NCBI RefSeq assembly: GCF_002104455.1
Contig: NZ_NBOC01000001.1
Location: 682,001-746,000, forward strand
DNA: 64,000 bases
Reading direction: 5' to 3'
DNA from: Colwellia chukchiensis
GTDB taxonomy: Bacteria > Pseudomonadota > Gammaproteobacteria > Enterobacterales > Alteromonadaceae
Part shown: one piece after another, positions 47,576 through 56,778 of the stretch
Layout: the number at the start of each line of letters is the position of its first letter
Position numbering within the stretch: the stretch's first letter is position 1
Position numbers and translations under genes: made by a program
Notes under the pieces: model-generated
What the model was told of the DNA's origin: nothing
Databases searched by the model: none
Seen by the model: only the letters and a program-made list of their open reading frames with translations

Positions 47576-49021
47576 ATGATCAATATTATTATGACCTTTT
47601 TAAAATCATTAACCACGATCGCTATTGTCAGCGCACTTACTTTTATCCCCAGCCTTGAGATTCATGGCAAAGAAAATAAAGCCCAGTCAAATTCTAGCTG
47701 GCTAAATCTTAGCGCGAAAGAACTAAAAGCCGTTGAGCAATATGCCGATGAATATAAAGACTATATTTTTAAGACGCCCACCGAGCTAACCTTTGTCAGT
47801 GAAACTATTAAGCGCGTTGAACAACAGGGCTTTAAAAGGTTGACTGAGCAAAGTCAATTAACCCCAGGTGCGCGGTTTTATGATGTTAATCGCGATCGCG
47901 CCATTACCTTAATTGTGATTGGCAACAAGCCGTTGCAGCAAGGAACCCGCATTGTTGGTGCTCATATTGATGCACCGCGCCTTGAGCTTAAAGGTCGTCC
48001 TTTGTTTGAAAAACAAGAGTTTGCGCTTTTTCAAACCTATATTCATGGCGGCATAAAAACCTATCAATGGGTTAATATCCCATTAGCCTTAGTAGGCAGA
48101 GTCGATAAAAAAGATGGCAGTACCGTAAATATTTCAGTTGGCTTTGATGACGATGAGCCTATTTTTATGGTGACAGATCTGGCGCCGCACGTTGACTCAC
48201 CGCACCGTAAACGCACGGCTCGAGAAGTGATCGGCAAAGAAGAACTTGATGTAATAGTTGCCGCAAAGCCGGCACTAGATAAAAGCATAAAAACGCAGGT
48301 ACGCGAGTATTTAAAGGCGGAATATGATATTTCATTGGCCGATTTGGTTTCCGCAGAGTTAGCGCTTGTGCCGGCAACAAAACCGCGCGATGTTGGCTTT
48401 GATCGCAGCATGATCGCGGCTTACGGTCAAGATGATAAAGCGTCAGCTATTGCGGCGGTCAAAGCTATGACAGCATTAAAAACGCCAGAGCACACCGCGT
48501 TGGCTTATTTAGTTGATAATGAGGAAGTCGGTAATATTAATAATACCGGCGCGAGCTCAACTTACTTAGTCGACTTGATCAGTAGCTTGCTCTATAACAA
48601 ACAAGGGGCTAACTATAATGACTATCACTTACGTCAAGTATTGCGTCATAGCAAAGTGATTTCTGCTGATGTTAACCCAGGTGTTAACCCAACCTGGCCG
48701 AATGTTTGGGAGTTAGGCAATGCGCCTCGTCTGGGTTATGGCGTTAACTTAAAGCTCTATGGTGGCGGCTTTAATGCTAATTCAGAATATATGGCCTGGA
48801 CACGAAACTATTTAGATAATGCCAATATAAAATGGCAAACCTCGACTTATAAAGGTAAGGCGTCAGGCGGTACTATCGGAAGTGACTTATCTAATGACAA
48901 TATGGAAGTGGTTGATTTTGGTATTCCAATTTTATCCATACATTCGCCATATGCCGTAGGCTCGAAAGTGGACTTATACGCTTTGTATAAAGCGATGTCA
49001 GCGTTTTATCAGGCAAAATAA
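47576..49021 (+). CDS. M18 family aminopeptidase with N-terminal signal-like segment
   Basis: 481 residues. Metal-site segments of the M18 family are present: VGAHIDAPRLELKGRP, AYGQDDKASAIAAVKAM, LVDNEEVGNINNTGA, KVISADVNPGVNP and SIHSPYAVGSKVDLYALYKAM. Unlike most M18 enzymes, which are cytoplasmic, it begins with a hydrophobic stretch (MTFLKSLTTIAIVSALTF), so it may be exported. The ATG at 47576 and one at 47591 both lack a clear SD. Followed by a terminator. Confidence 0.9.
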   Translation: MINIIMTFLKSLTTIAIVSALTFIPSLEIHGKENKAQSNSSWLNLSAKELKAVEQYADEYKDYIFKTPTELTFVSETIKRVEQQGFKRLTEQSQLTPGARFYDVNRDRAITLIVIGNKPLQQGTRIVGAHIDAPRLELKGRPLFEKQEFALFQTYIHGGIKTYQWVNIPLALVGRVDKKDGSTVNISVGFDDDEPIFMVTDLAPHVDSPHRKRTAREVIGKEELDVIVAAKPALDKSIKTQVREYLKAEYDISLADLVSAELALVPATKPRDVGFDRSMIAAYGQDDKASAIAAVKAMTALKTPEHTALAYLVDNEEVGNINNTGASSTYLVDLISSLLYNKQGANYNDYHLRQVLRHSKVISADVNPGVNPTWPNVWELGNAPRLGYGVNLKLYGGGFNANSEYMAWTRNYLDNANIKWQTSTYKGKASGGTIGSDLSNDNMEVVDFGIPILSIHSPYAVGSKVDLYALYKAMSAFYQAK

Positions 49022-49054
49022 TCTTGCAGCACGCACACAGTATGCGTAAAAACG

Positions 49055-49093
49055 AAAAAGCCATAACGACTAAGTTGAAGTTATGGCTTTTTT
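49055..49093 (+). terminator. Intrinsic terminator after the M18 gene
   Basis: AAAAAGCCATAAC (49055-49067) and GTTATGGCTTTTTT (49080-49093) pair around a 12-nt loop. Symmetrical, so it can also serve the convergent acyltransferase gene. Confidence 0.85.
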
Positions 49094-49135
49094 ATATCAG
49101 TGGAGCTTTTGCTGTGCCTAGCAGGTACGTAACGG

Positions 49136-50233
49136 TTAAAGTTGCTGCTTAGCGGTTACTGGGTTAGCGTACATGGTTAATAACCAGCGTTGTTGCTCAG
49201 CGTTTAAGTTTTCCATACGTTTATCAAGTTGTGCCATGACCTTGCTATCAGCGGCTTGCTGATTAAGGCTAGCGTGGGCAACTAGGTTACTGTCGTAAAG
49301 TTTGTAGTTGCCAATAATTTCTTTATCTATCGCTGCGGCAATCGCTTTACTATCGGCAAAGTCACCTTGTATGGGTTGGCAAAACTCGATATGTACGCGG
49401 CCTTTCTGTCCGATTAAGCCTTGGGTGATACTTTTTAGGTCTTCACCTTCTTGTTTTTGATAATGCCCTGTTGCTGCTCTTTCTGCCAGTTCAATGGCTT
49501 TATCATGATCACAAGGATCATACTCGTAAGATATTGATACCGGTACTATATTTAGCTCGCTAAGGTAATCAGCAATCGATGTTTGCTTATCTTTATTGAG
49601 CAATAACATGGAAATTAACGCGGCATTGGTTTTATCAATACCGTCTTTGGCTCGCCCTTCACGTTGCGCTATCCAGATGTTTTGTTGACGGTTGACTATG
49701 CTGTCGTGGATATAGGCGGATAGTTGTTTTGATGCCTTCAACATGGCGCGTTTGTTTTCTTCACTGCGCTTAACAATAAAACTTTTATTAATGCGCATTA
49801 AATCAGCCACCCAAGGTTGGTGTAGTAAGTTATCACCCACGGCGGCTTCAACCGTATTGAGGCCATTTTTATGCAGTGCTAAATTTACCAAGGCAACGTC
49901 TAAAACAATATCTCTGTGGTTGCTAATAAATAATGCCGGTTTACTGCTATCAAAGTTTGCTAAGCCATTAAAGCTAAAGCCAGCAGTACTTTTTTTGATT
50001 AAATGATGTAAATACTTCGCCACTTCCATTTGGATTTTATCGATACTATGAAACTTTTTGACACGAAATTTTAGTGACCATTTCACCATTGCACAGGCCA
50101 ATTGCGGCAACAGTTGATAGAGGCGTGGCATTTTTAAACTTGCGATCGAGGCTTGTAAACCGGGCTGGTTAATTAGATTTTCGATTACAGCAACTACCTC
50201 ATCATCACGATAAGGGCGAATATCATCAAACAT
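49136..50233 (-). CDS. PlsC-type acyltransferase
   Basis: 365 residues. The acyltransferase motif H-x4-D is in FISNHRDIVLDVAL, with motif II/III-like WIAQREGRAKDGID and IVPVSISYEYDPCD. No membrane helix is obvious. Likely acylates a glycerol-phosphate-like substrate, but the substrate cannot be fixed. Monocistronic; convergent with the M18 gene. Confidence 0.82.
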   Translation of the reverse strand: MFDDIRPYRDDEVVAVIENLINQPGLQASIASLKMPRLYQLLPQLACAMVKWSLKFRVKKFHSIDKIQMEVAKYLHHLIKKSTAGFSFNGLANFDSSKPALFISNHRDIVLDVALVNLALHKNGLNTVEAAVGDNLLHQPWVADLMRINKSFIVKRSEENKRAMLKASKQLSAYIHDSIVNRQQNIWIAQREGRAKDGIDKTNAALISMLLLNKDKQTSIADYLSELNIVPVSISYEYDPCDHDKAIELAERAATGHYQKQEGEDLKSITQGLIGQKGRVHIEFCQPIQGDFADSKAIAAAIDKEIIGNYKLYDSNLVAHASLNQQAADSKVMAQLDKRMENLNAEQQRWLLTMYANPVTAKQQL

Positions 50234-50632
50234 TAAAAAAAATCTCTTTTATCGGGCCGAAAAAAATAATTTATCGAGCAAGGATTATAACGAGTCAACG
50301 CATAAAATGCGCGTTGTTTTTGTATTTGCTTGATATTTAAACTGGGTGGCATTATCTGCTAAATTGATGGCCGTTATGGCGTTTTTTTTAAAAACTTAAA
50401 GTGTAAAGTATTTTTTAAAATATTTTTACAAGCGATGGCGGCGTAGCTAACAATGCAGCCATAAGCAGTTCATCAGGCTGCGACCTTTTCTTTATTGTTT
50501 TACGGTAAAAAACGTTAATATTACGTCACTCAGCGAAAAGCGCACATTATGATAATATTTTGCGAATTAACTTGCGTTTTTAACTGTTAGCCCCGAGTAT
50601 TGATATGAGTAACTAAAAAAAAGGAATACCGA
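50234..50632. other. Intergenic region upstream of hpf, no gene seen
   Basis: About 400 bp, A/T-rich, with long T and A runs. No frame or RNA structure is convincing. It must carry the divergent promoters of the acyltransferase gene and hpf. Confidence 0.4.
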
Positions 50633-50989
50633 ATGAAAATAAATCTTTCAGGTCATCATGTTGACGTTACTGATTCAGTTAAAGAACATATCAATGAGAA
50701 GTTTTCTAAAATTGCCAGCCACTTTCCTACTTTAATTTCGCTCGATGTTAATCTGTCGCTCGTGCATAACAAGCATAATGTTGAGCTGCGCACAACATAT
50801 GAAGGAGGCCGTATCTCTGCGTCGGGTAATGATCCTGTTATGTATCCTGCTATTGCCATTGCCGCTAAAAAACTTGATGCTGCATTAAAACATCGCAAGG
50901 GGTTATTGAAAGCAAACCTACATACTAAGCCCGAAACTACTGCACCCGATATTGCACATGAGAAAGTGCAAGAAATGAACCTGAAATAA
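50633..50989 (+). CDS. hpf: Ribosome hibernation promoting factor
   Basis: 118-residue short-form HPF/RaiA that binds the 30S decoding region in stationary phase. MKINLSGHHVDVTDSVKEHI at the start and YPAIAIAAKKLDAALKHRKG are family segments. It has a 20-residue polar tail beyond the E. coli HPF length, as in RaiA. AAAAGGAA SD precedes the ATG. Not next to rpoN here. Terminator follows. Confidence 0.92.
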   Translation: MKINLSGHHVDVTDSVKEHINEKFSKIASHFPTLISLDVNLSLVHNKHNVELRTTYEGGRISASGNDPVMYPAIAIAAKKLDAALKHRKGLLKANLHTKPETTAPDIAHEKVQEMNLK

Positions 50990-51014
50990 TGGCGAATTAA
51001 TCACTCAATGTTTG

Positions 51015-51046
51015 ACAAAAAAAGGAGGTTTTGCCTCCTTTTTTGT
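51015..51046 (+). terminator. Intrinsic terminator after hpf
   Basis: AAAAAAAGGAGG and CCTCCTTTTTT form a stem with a 5-nt loop and a T-run. Confidence 0.85.
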
Positions 51047-51300
51047 TTGCAAAATCTTAGGTACATTTAAAACCAATGTACTCATTGTTGCTCGCTTTTT
51101 AAGTAGCGTAACTACTATTTATAGCTCGCGCGCGATTAAATCCGTTTTAAATTGAATGCATTCTAATCCTGAAAAATCAACAGACCCTATTATTAGGCAG
51201 AGTTTGTATCAGCTTCAGCTAAGTTTTCGCGTTGGTAACACAAAAAGTTACTGGCCATGGTATAGTTGGGTTATTACCGTATATCATCAGCACATACCTT

Positions 51301-51711
51301 ATGTTAGAAATCTCTAATACTGTCACGCTTGCCGATTGGGAAATCGAGCTAACCGGTATTCGCGCGACGGGCAATGGCGGTCAGCGCGTAAATAAAGTGG
51401 AAACCGCTATTCATTTACGTTTTGATATTAACCGCTCTTCTTTGCCGGCCATTTATAAACAACGATTACTCAAGCTCTCAGATAGCCGTATTTCGCAAGA
51501 TGGCATTATTATTATTAAAGCGCAGTCATTTAGAACCCAGTCAATGAATAAAGACGATGCTTTGCAACGGCTAAAAGCCTTGATTTTATCGGCCATGCAA
51601 GTAAAAAAAGTACGACGTGCGACAACACCGACTAAAGCATCAAAGCGCCGACGATTGGATGCTAAAAAAAGAGTCAGTGCTAATAAGGCTTTGCGCGGTA
51701 AAGTTTTATAA
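51301..51711 (+). CDS. arfB: Alternative ribosome-rescue factor ArfB
   Basis: Peptidyl-tRNA hydrolase that frees stalled ribosomes. From the ATG at 51301 it has 136 residues, matching E. coli YaeJ: IRATGNGGQRVNKVETAIHL contains the catalytic GGQ, and the tail (KASKRRRLDAKKRVSANKAL) is strongly basic for the mRNA channel. The frame extends to a GTG at 51232, but the added residues are outside the family. No strong SD. Confidence 0.92.
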   Translation: MLEISNTVTLADWEIELTGIRATGNGGQRVNKVETAIHLRFDINRSSLPAIYKQRLLKLSDSRISQDGIIIIKAQSFRTQSMNKDDALQRLKALILSAMQVKKVRRATTPTKASKRRRLDAKKRVSANKALRGKVL

Positions 51712-51954
51712 TTCTTGTTATAGCAATAGCTCATGGTTAATCGGTAGCAAACTTATGCACCTTAGTGCGTAAACCCTGCAGTAGACATGATTGGTGAGCA
51801 CGCTACGCTTAAATTAGTGGGGACTTACAACACGATAATGCAAATGGCTTACTGGGTGGCTTAGGTGTTTTACAAAGCAACGAAAAAGCGCTAGTTTGGG
51901 CTCTGCTAACCACAGTATATAAGCATGAGTGATAGTAATGGAAATTAACATTTA

Positions 51955-52995
51955 ATGAATAATAACCTTTTAAAACAGCAAGTGAAAAATAACGAATTAA
52001 CCTTTTGTCAGATGCCACTTGAGCGTGCATCTATGCTGAGAAAAGACCCCGCTTGGTTACAGACGCAGCAAATGGCAAGCAGCAGTCGATTCTACTTTTT
52101 TTGGCGCGGACATTACCTCTATGCTCAGCAAGATATCGCCATTTTTAGTGAGCAAGGGAGTGGTGGTTTTACTAATAAACACAGTCAAATTAGGTTTTTA
52201 AAGCAAACGTTAAGCGATCACGCGCTGCTGTTTTTGGGGCTAGGCGCAATGGGCGCTGAATTTGTTTGTGACTTGTCTTGTTTAAGCGCAACTGAAATTG
52301 AAACATGGCGGTTAAATACTGACATCATTGACGCACACTTTCATGAATTTAGGGGCGCTTTGCCGCTATTAAGTTCACCGCAAGCGGCAATATTAAGTTA
52401 TGCGCAAGCGTTAAGCCATTGGCAACAGACGGCGCTTTATTGTGGTAGCTGTGGTGAAAAAACGGACTCACTTGACGGTGGTCATCGCCGCAGGTGCCTT
52501 AATTCACAATGCCAAAAAGAGCAGTTTCCGCGTACCGATCCTGTGGTGATCATGTTGGTAGAGCACCAACCTGCAACAGGGCCGGCTATGTGTTTACTGG
52601 CCGAACATCACAGAACACCATCACAGGTGTTCTCAACACTGGCGGGCTTTATCGACCCCGGCGAGTCGCTACAAGAAGCGGTTTATCGAGAAGTGTTAGA
52701 AGAAGCGGGGCTTAAAGTATCTAATGTGCGTTATTTTGACTCACAACCTTGGCCATTTCCAAACTCAATAATGCTAGGGTTTATTGCTCAAGCGGACGAC
52801 ATGGCGTTGTCGATAGAACCCGATGAGCTGCGCAGTGCTCAATGGTTTACCGCGCAACAATTAACGGAATTTAATGAGTGGGGCGACGTCATGCTCGGCC
52901 CTAAGTTACCGCGAAAAGAGTCAATTGCGCGACTGTTAATTGACTCATGGTGTCAACAGCAATTAATGGTGGCAAACGATAAAGCTGAGGCATAA
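51955..52995 (+). CDS. nudC: NAD(H) pyrophosphatase / RNA-decapping Nudix enzyme
   Basis: 346 residues. A zinc ribbon (YCGSCGEKTD ... CLNSQCQKEQFPR) precedes the Nudix box in GFIDPGESLQEAVYREVLEEAG, followed by SQPWPFPNSIMLGF, the NudC-specific SQPWPFP motif. It cleaves NAD(H) and removes NAD caps from RNA. The N-terminal domain (about 1-150) is larger and less conserved than in E. coli NudC. Confidence 0.95.
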   Translation: MNNNLLKQQVKNNELTFCQMPLERASMLRKDPAWLQTQQMASSSRFYFFWRGHYLYAQQDIAIFSEQGSGGFTNKHSQIRFLKQTLSDHALLFLGLGAMGAEFVCDLSCLSATEIETWRLNTDIIDAHFHEFRGALPLLSSPQAAILSYAQALSHWQQTALYCGSCGEKTDSLDGGHRRRCLNSQCQKEQFPRTDPVVIMLVEHQPATGPAMCLLAEHHRTPSQVFSTLAGFIDPGESLQEAVYREVLEEAGLKVSNVRYFDSQPWPFPNSIMLGFIAQADDMALSIEPDELRSAQWFTAQQLTEFNEWGDVMLGPKLPRKESIARLLIDSWCQQQLMVANDKAEA

Positions 52996-53001
52996 TGCTG
53001 T

Positions 53002-53032
53002 ACCAAGCTGTCCTTATTTGTGACAGCTTGGT
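53002..53032. other. 11-bp hairpin between convergent nudC and cyclophilin genes
   Basis: ACCAAGCTGTC (53002-53012) and GACAGCTTGGT (53022-53032) are perfect inverted repeats with a 9-nt loop. Neither strand has a T-run, so it is a possible factor-dependent or RNA-stabilising end structure. Confidence 0.5.
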
Positions 53033-53069
53033 GGATATAGCACTTTATCGACGATAAAATGTTATCGCT

Positions 53070-53831
53070 TTATGCTTGAAGTCGGCGCTTAAAAGCAAGG
53101 GTGGCAGCAAACAATAAGCCAAACCATGTAATTGAACCACTACCACTTGTGTCTTTTGGCTCTGTTGTTGGTGGCGTGACGGTAATGGCGGTATTTTTAA
53201 CGGCTGCTAAATTGCTTGCGGTATTAACACTGGCATCAAAGATGGTCACAGATTCAATAGTGACGAAGTTTTCTACTCCGGGTACATAATTACTATCAGC
53301 ACACTGCTCTGTGGTTAAGTCCGGCATGGGCATACTGGCACAAAGTGGTAAGTCAGCAATGGCGTCAATATTTTCCATGCCCTCGATCACTTCGCCAAAA
53401 ACCGTAAAGCCACCGTTTTGTAAATCTAATTGCGCAGAGCCGCCACTATTGTCGGCTAAATTGATAAACCATTGGCTAGTTGCACTATGTTCATTGCCGC
53501 TGAATTTTGCCATGGCAATGGTGGCGCGAACATTAGAATACACGGGTTCGTTCTTGATGGCGCTTGCGGTAGGAATTGCCGTTAACGGTAAGCTACCGGT
53601 AAACTGAAACCCACCTGCTTGCATAACAAAGCCTGGCTCAACACGATGGACTAAGGTGTTGTTATAGCTGCCTTCGTTAACATAAGATAGAAAGTTCGCC
53701 ACTGTGATAGGGGTGGTTTCATCATGTAAGTTGACTTTGAAGTTACCGTGAGAGGTGGTGAATTCTACTATGGTAGCGCTTGCAGAAAGACTGGCAAAAG
53801 TCAGGGCAAGAAATGATAATTTAGCGAACAT
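53070..53831 (-). CDS. Exported cyclophilin-type peptidylprolyl isomerase with GlyGly-CTERM tail
   Basis: 253 residues. Signal peptide (LSFLALTFASLSASA), then a cyclophilin domain: TTPITVANFLSYV, YNNTLVHRVEPGFVMQAGG, ATSQWFINLADN and FTVFGEVIEGMENID. After a Thr/Pro linker the C-terminus reads SGSGSITWFGLLFAATLAFKRR: Gly/Ser motif, one helix, Arg cluster, the layout of GlyGly-CTERM sorting tails cut by rhombosortase. So it is probably surface-directed. Confidence 0.88.
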   Translation of the reverse strand: MFAKLSFLALTFASLSASATIVEFTTSHGNFKVNLHDETTPITVANFLSYVNEGSYNNTLVHRVEPGFVMQAGGFQFTGSLPLTAIPTASAIKNEPVYSNVRATIAMAKFSGNEHSATSQWFINLADNSGGSAQLDLQNGGFTVFGEVIEGMENIDAIADLPLCASMPMPDLTTEQCADSNYVPGVENFVTIESVTIFDASVNTASNLAAVKNTAITVTPPTTEPKDTSGSGSITWFGLLFAATLAFKRRLQA

Positions 53832-54096
53832 GAATACATCCTAATGGGTTGTTTAAGTGTAAAAAAAACATGGATAATAAGTCGCTTAGCGTTAAACAAC
53901 AAGTGCTATTAACGTTTTATTTAATGGCAAGTGAGCATACAACAAAGCGCGCTTTACATTCAGTGTAAAATTCTGCTGACAGAGGCTTCGCGTTTGATTG
54001 CAATCGGTAAACACCAACTATGATCTTGATCAGATTTTCGCGCTAACTTTCTTAGTACAGTGCCCAACCAATGAGCAATGTTTTTAAGGACTACTG

Positions 54097-55878
54097 GTGT
54101 TAGATTCGTATGAAATGAACTTAGGCACTGCCTACAACCAAAGTTTACCAAGCTTAGGTGACGTAATTGGCGATGTCATTCAGTTTTTTGGTTGTGAGCG
54201 TGTTTACGGCGTTGGTGGTGATTTCGCGGCCAATTTAATTGCTGCCATTGCGCCTAGAGTAGCAGTATGCCCGTCGAGTAATGAAATGCACGCTGGCTTT
54301 TCCGCCTGCGCTAAAGCAGAAATAGACGGTATTGGCTTTTGCTTGACCACTTATATGGTGGGTAGCTTACCCTGTACTTCAGCGGCAGCTTTAGCCGTGA
54401 CAGAAGGCTTGCCTGTGGTATTTATTTCAGGCGCTCCAGCTGAAACAGAAGTTGCGCAAATGGCCATTCATCATACGCTACATCCAAGCACGGCATGGAA
54501 AACTCAATATGATAATGCCCTGGATGCGTTTGCTGCGCTCGGAGTTAAAGTCGAGCGTTTACAAGGGCAACGAACCCCTGGCTACCCAAATGTTTCTGGC
54601 GAGCGATTTTATCAATTAGTACTGCAGGCCTATAAAACTAAGCAGCCGGTGTTTATTGAAATACCGCGCGATCAAGTGATACAAAAAACTCAAGCCATTA
54701 AACTCCCCATTAGCATCGATGCGCCTTGTATTTGCCAGCATGTGCTTAGTGGCGCTGAGTTAGTAGTTGACGCCATAGTGACTAAACTTGCAAGCGCTCA
54801 ATACCCTTTGTTGTATATTGGCGATCGACTCAAGCATAACCGCCAATTGCAGCAATTGTTACTGAATTTTGCTCGAAAATTTAACATTCCCTTCGCAACA
54901 AGCTGGTTTGCAAAAGGGCTATTCGATGAAAGTGAACCGCTATGTTTAGGGGCCTACAATGGCATTTTTAGCCAAACTTCAGGGCGGCTGTATATTGAAG
55001 AAAAAGTTGATTATATTATCGATATTGCCAGTAGCATTGTACCGCAAGACAGTAATATCGCCTTTGCAACAGGTACCCACAAAGTAGAAACCTTTGCTAA
55101 TAAAACCCTGTTAAAAGGGGGAGCGTTATTAGAAAAAGACTTGCTAGAAATATTGCAATTACTCATGCAACGCCAGCAAAAAGTATTCAACTTTTCAGCC
55201 CCATCAGCGGCGAAAAGTACCTTAAACCTGCAGGATCCGCTTGATTTTAATAACCTTGCACAAACCCTCAATCATATTCAACGCCGTATCAGCACTCAGT
55301 TAGTGTATTTGCCCGAAGTGGGTAATTCATACTTTGCTAGTTATAGCCTACAGGTTAGGCAGTCGTCCGTAGGTCGAGGCTGGCTAACAAACCCTTGGTA
55401 TGGTGCTATGGGCACAGCTTTACCCTATGCGCGCGTGGTTGCGCAACGTTTACAAGATAATGGTGAAGATGAGCGGGCGGTGGTGATTATTGGTGATGGT
55501 GGTTTTCACTTTCAGCTCAACGAGCTGATCCATTTTTTAAAAGACAATACCGATGTCACCATTATATATATGCGCAATAATGTGTTTCATTTAGGTAAAA
55601 GTGGCGATCAGGCCATTTATCATTGTAACGATCAGCGCTTTGATGTTGCGGCGCTAATGAGAAGTTATCAAGGGTATGCGCACACGGTTGCCAGTGTTGC
55701 AGAGTTTATCAGCGCTTTTAAGGCAACATTATCACGCTCTGGCATCTCCTTACTTGAAGTGCCCGCGCAGCCAACAGACGAGAGGCAATGCCATGAAATT
55801 CGCTTACTTAATTTGTACATTAAAGCTAAAAACGGTCACCCTCAAGCACAGCAAGAATGGCAGGCTTTAACGAACTAG
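54097..55878 (+). CDS. ThDP-dependent decarboxylase-like enzyme
   Basis: 593 residues from GTG 54097, supported by SD AAGGA (54086-54090). The N-terminal pyrimidine-binding domain has VYGVGGDFAANLIAAI and the catalytic Glu63 in SSNEMHAGFSA. The diphosphate motif GDGGFHFQLNELIHF ends with MRNN (about 466-496). Architecture matches pyruvate/indolepyruvate decarboxylases, but substrate-defining residues are unclear. It is an orphan between the cyclophilin and a signal peptidase gene, both on the other strand, so context gives no substrate. Confidence 0.85.
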   Translation: MLDSYEMNLGTAYNQSLPSLGDVIGDVIQFFGCERVYGVGGDFAANLIAAIAPRVAVCPSSNEMHAGFSACAKAEIDGIGFCLTTYMVGSLPCTSAAALAVTEGLPVVFISGAPAETEVAQMAIHHTLHPSTAWKTQYDNALDAFAALGVKVERLQGQRTPGYPNVSGERFYQLVLQAYKTKQPVFIEIPRDQVIQKTQAIKLPISIDAPCICQHVLSGAELVVDAIVTKLASAQYPLLYIGDRLKHNRQLQQLLLNFARKFNIPFATSWFAKGLFDESEPLCLGAYNGIFSQTSGRLYIEEKVDYIIDIASSIVPQDSNIAFATGTHKVETFANKTLLKGGALLEKDLLEILQLLMQRQQKVFNFSAPSAAKSTLNLQDPLDFNNLAQTLNHIQRRISTQLVYLPEVGNSYFASYSLQVRQSSVGRGWLTNPWYGAMGTALPYARVVAQRLQDNGEDERAVVIIGDGGFHFQLNELIHFLKDNTDVTIIYMRNNVFHLGKSGDQAIYHCNDQRFDVAALMRSYQGYAHTVASVAEFISAFKATLSRSGISLLEVPAQPTDERQCHEIRLLNLYIKAKNGHPQAQQEWQALTN

Positions 55879-55957
55879 CGGTTTAGGCAGTGTAATTTGG
55901 CAAGCGATACGGTTTCAGTTTTCCCTGTAGCGCAGTTTAGGCTATTGCCGTGCTAGA

Positions 55958-56623
55958 TTAAATGGTTTTGAAAAATCGCTCACTGCGTGGCATAAAATAT
56001 TGCTGATAATTTAATGAGAAGGCAACCCTTGTGCTGCGGCCAATAATTTCATGGCGGGGTACTAAGCCAATCACGCGAGAATCTGCGCTATGATCTCGGT
56101 TGTCTCCCATCACCAAGTAAGAGTTGTCAGGGATGGTTATTGATTTAAAATTTGCTAAAGCGGAAGTGCTGACAACGCCAGGTGCTTGTTGAGTGCGGAT
56201 TAAATGGCGCTTGCCGGCGAAGCTTTCCTCGCTCAGCACATAGTTAGGGTATTTAGCGACAATCTTATATTGCGCCAATTGTTGATTGATAAATAACTGA
56301 TTATTAATCAGCGCGACGGTATCGCCAGGCACAGCAATAACACGCTTTACTAATCGCTTATCAGCAGCGCGTGATTGAAAAATCACGATGTCATGGCGCT
56401 GAGGCTCATTAAGGGGTATTAAAACGTGCTGACTAAAGGGGAGTTTTAAATCATAGGCAAGTTTATTTATCAAAATACGATCGCCTTCGACTATGGTCGG
56501 TTTCATTGACCCCGTCGGTACGTCGTTCCAGTCGGCAATAGCACTGCGAAAAACCAACATCAAACTGATAAAGACTAATAGCGATTTGTTTGCTTTAAGG
56601 TGGTGGGAAATAGCGTTTTTCAT
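55958..56623 (-). CDS. lepB: Signal peptidase I, short form
   Basis: S26 serine protease with Ser/Lys dyad: Ser in DVPTGSMKPTIVEGD, Lys in KRLVKRVIAVPGD, and the box MGDNRDHSADSRVIG. From the ATG at 56623 (AAGGA SD) it has 221 residues and only one N-terminal helix, compared with two in E. coli LepB. Probably a second, specialised signal peptidase; the housekeeping copy next to lepA is not in the window. Confidence 0.9.
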   Translation of the reverse strand: MKNAISHHLKANKSLLVFISLMLVFRSAIADWNDVPTGSMKPTIVEGDRILINKLAYDLKLPFSQHVLIPLNEPQRHDIVIFQSRAADKRLVKRVIAVPGDTVALINNQLFINQQLAQYKIVAKYPNYVLSEESFAGKRHLIRTQQAPGVVSTSALANFKSITIPDNSYLVMGDNRDHSADSRVIGLVPRHEIIGRSTRVAFSLNYQQYFMPRSERFFKTI

Positions 56624-56778
56624 GACATTCCTTTTCAAGTTTCTAACCATATTAATAAAATAACGACTTAGCTTTCGACTAAGTCGTTATTTTAAAGTTC
56701 GATTACCTTGCAGGAATTTATCCTGATAAATGTAATGATTTATTTCAGCGGCTTAACTCGCTGTCAGCTTTTATATTA

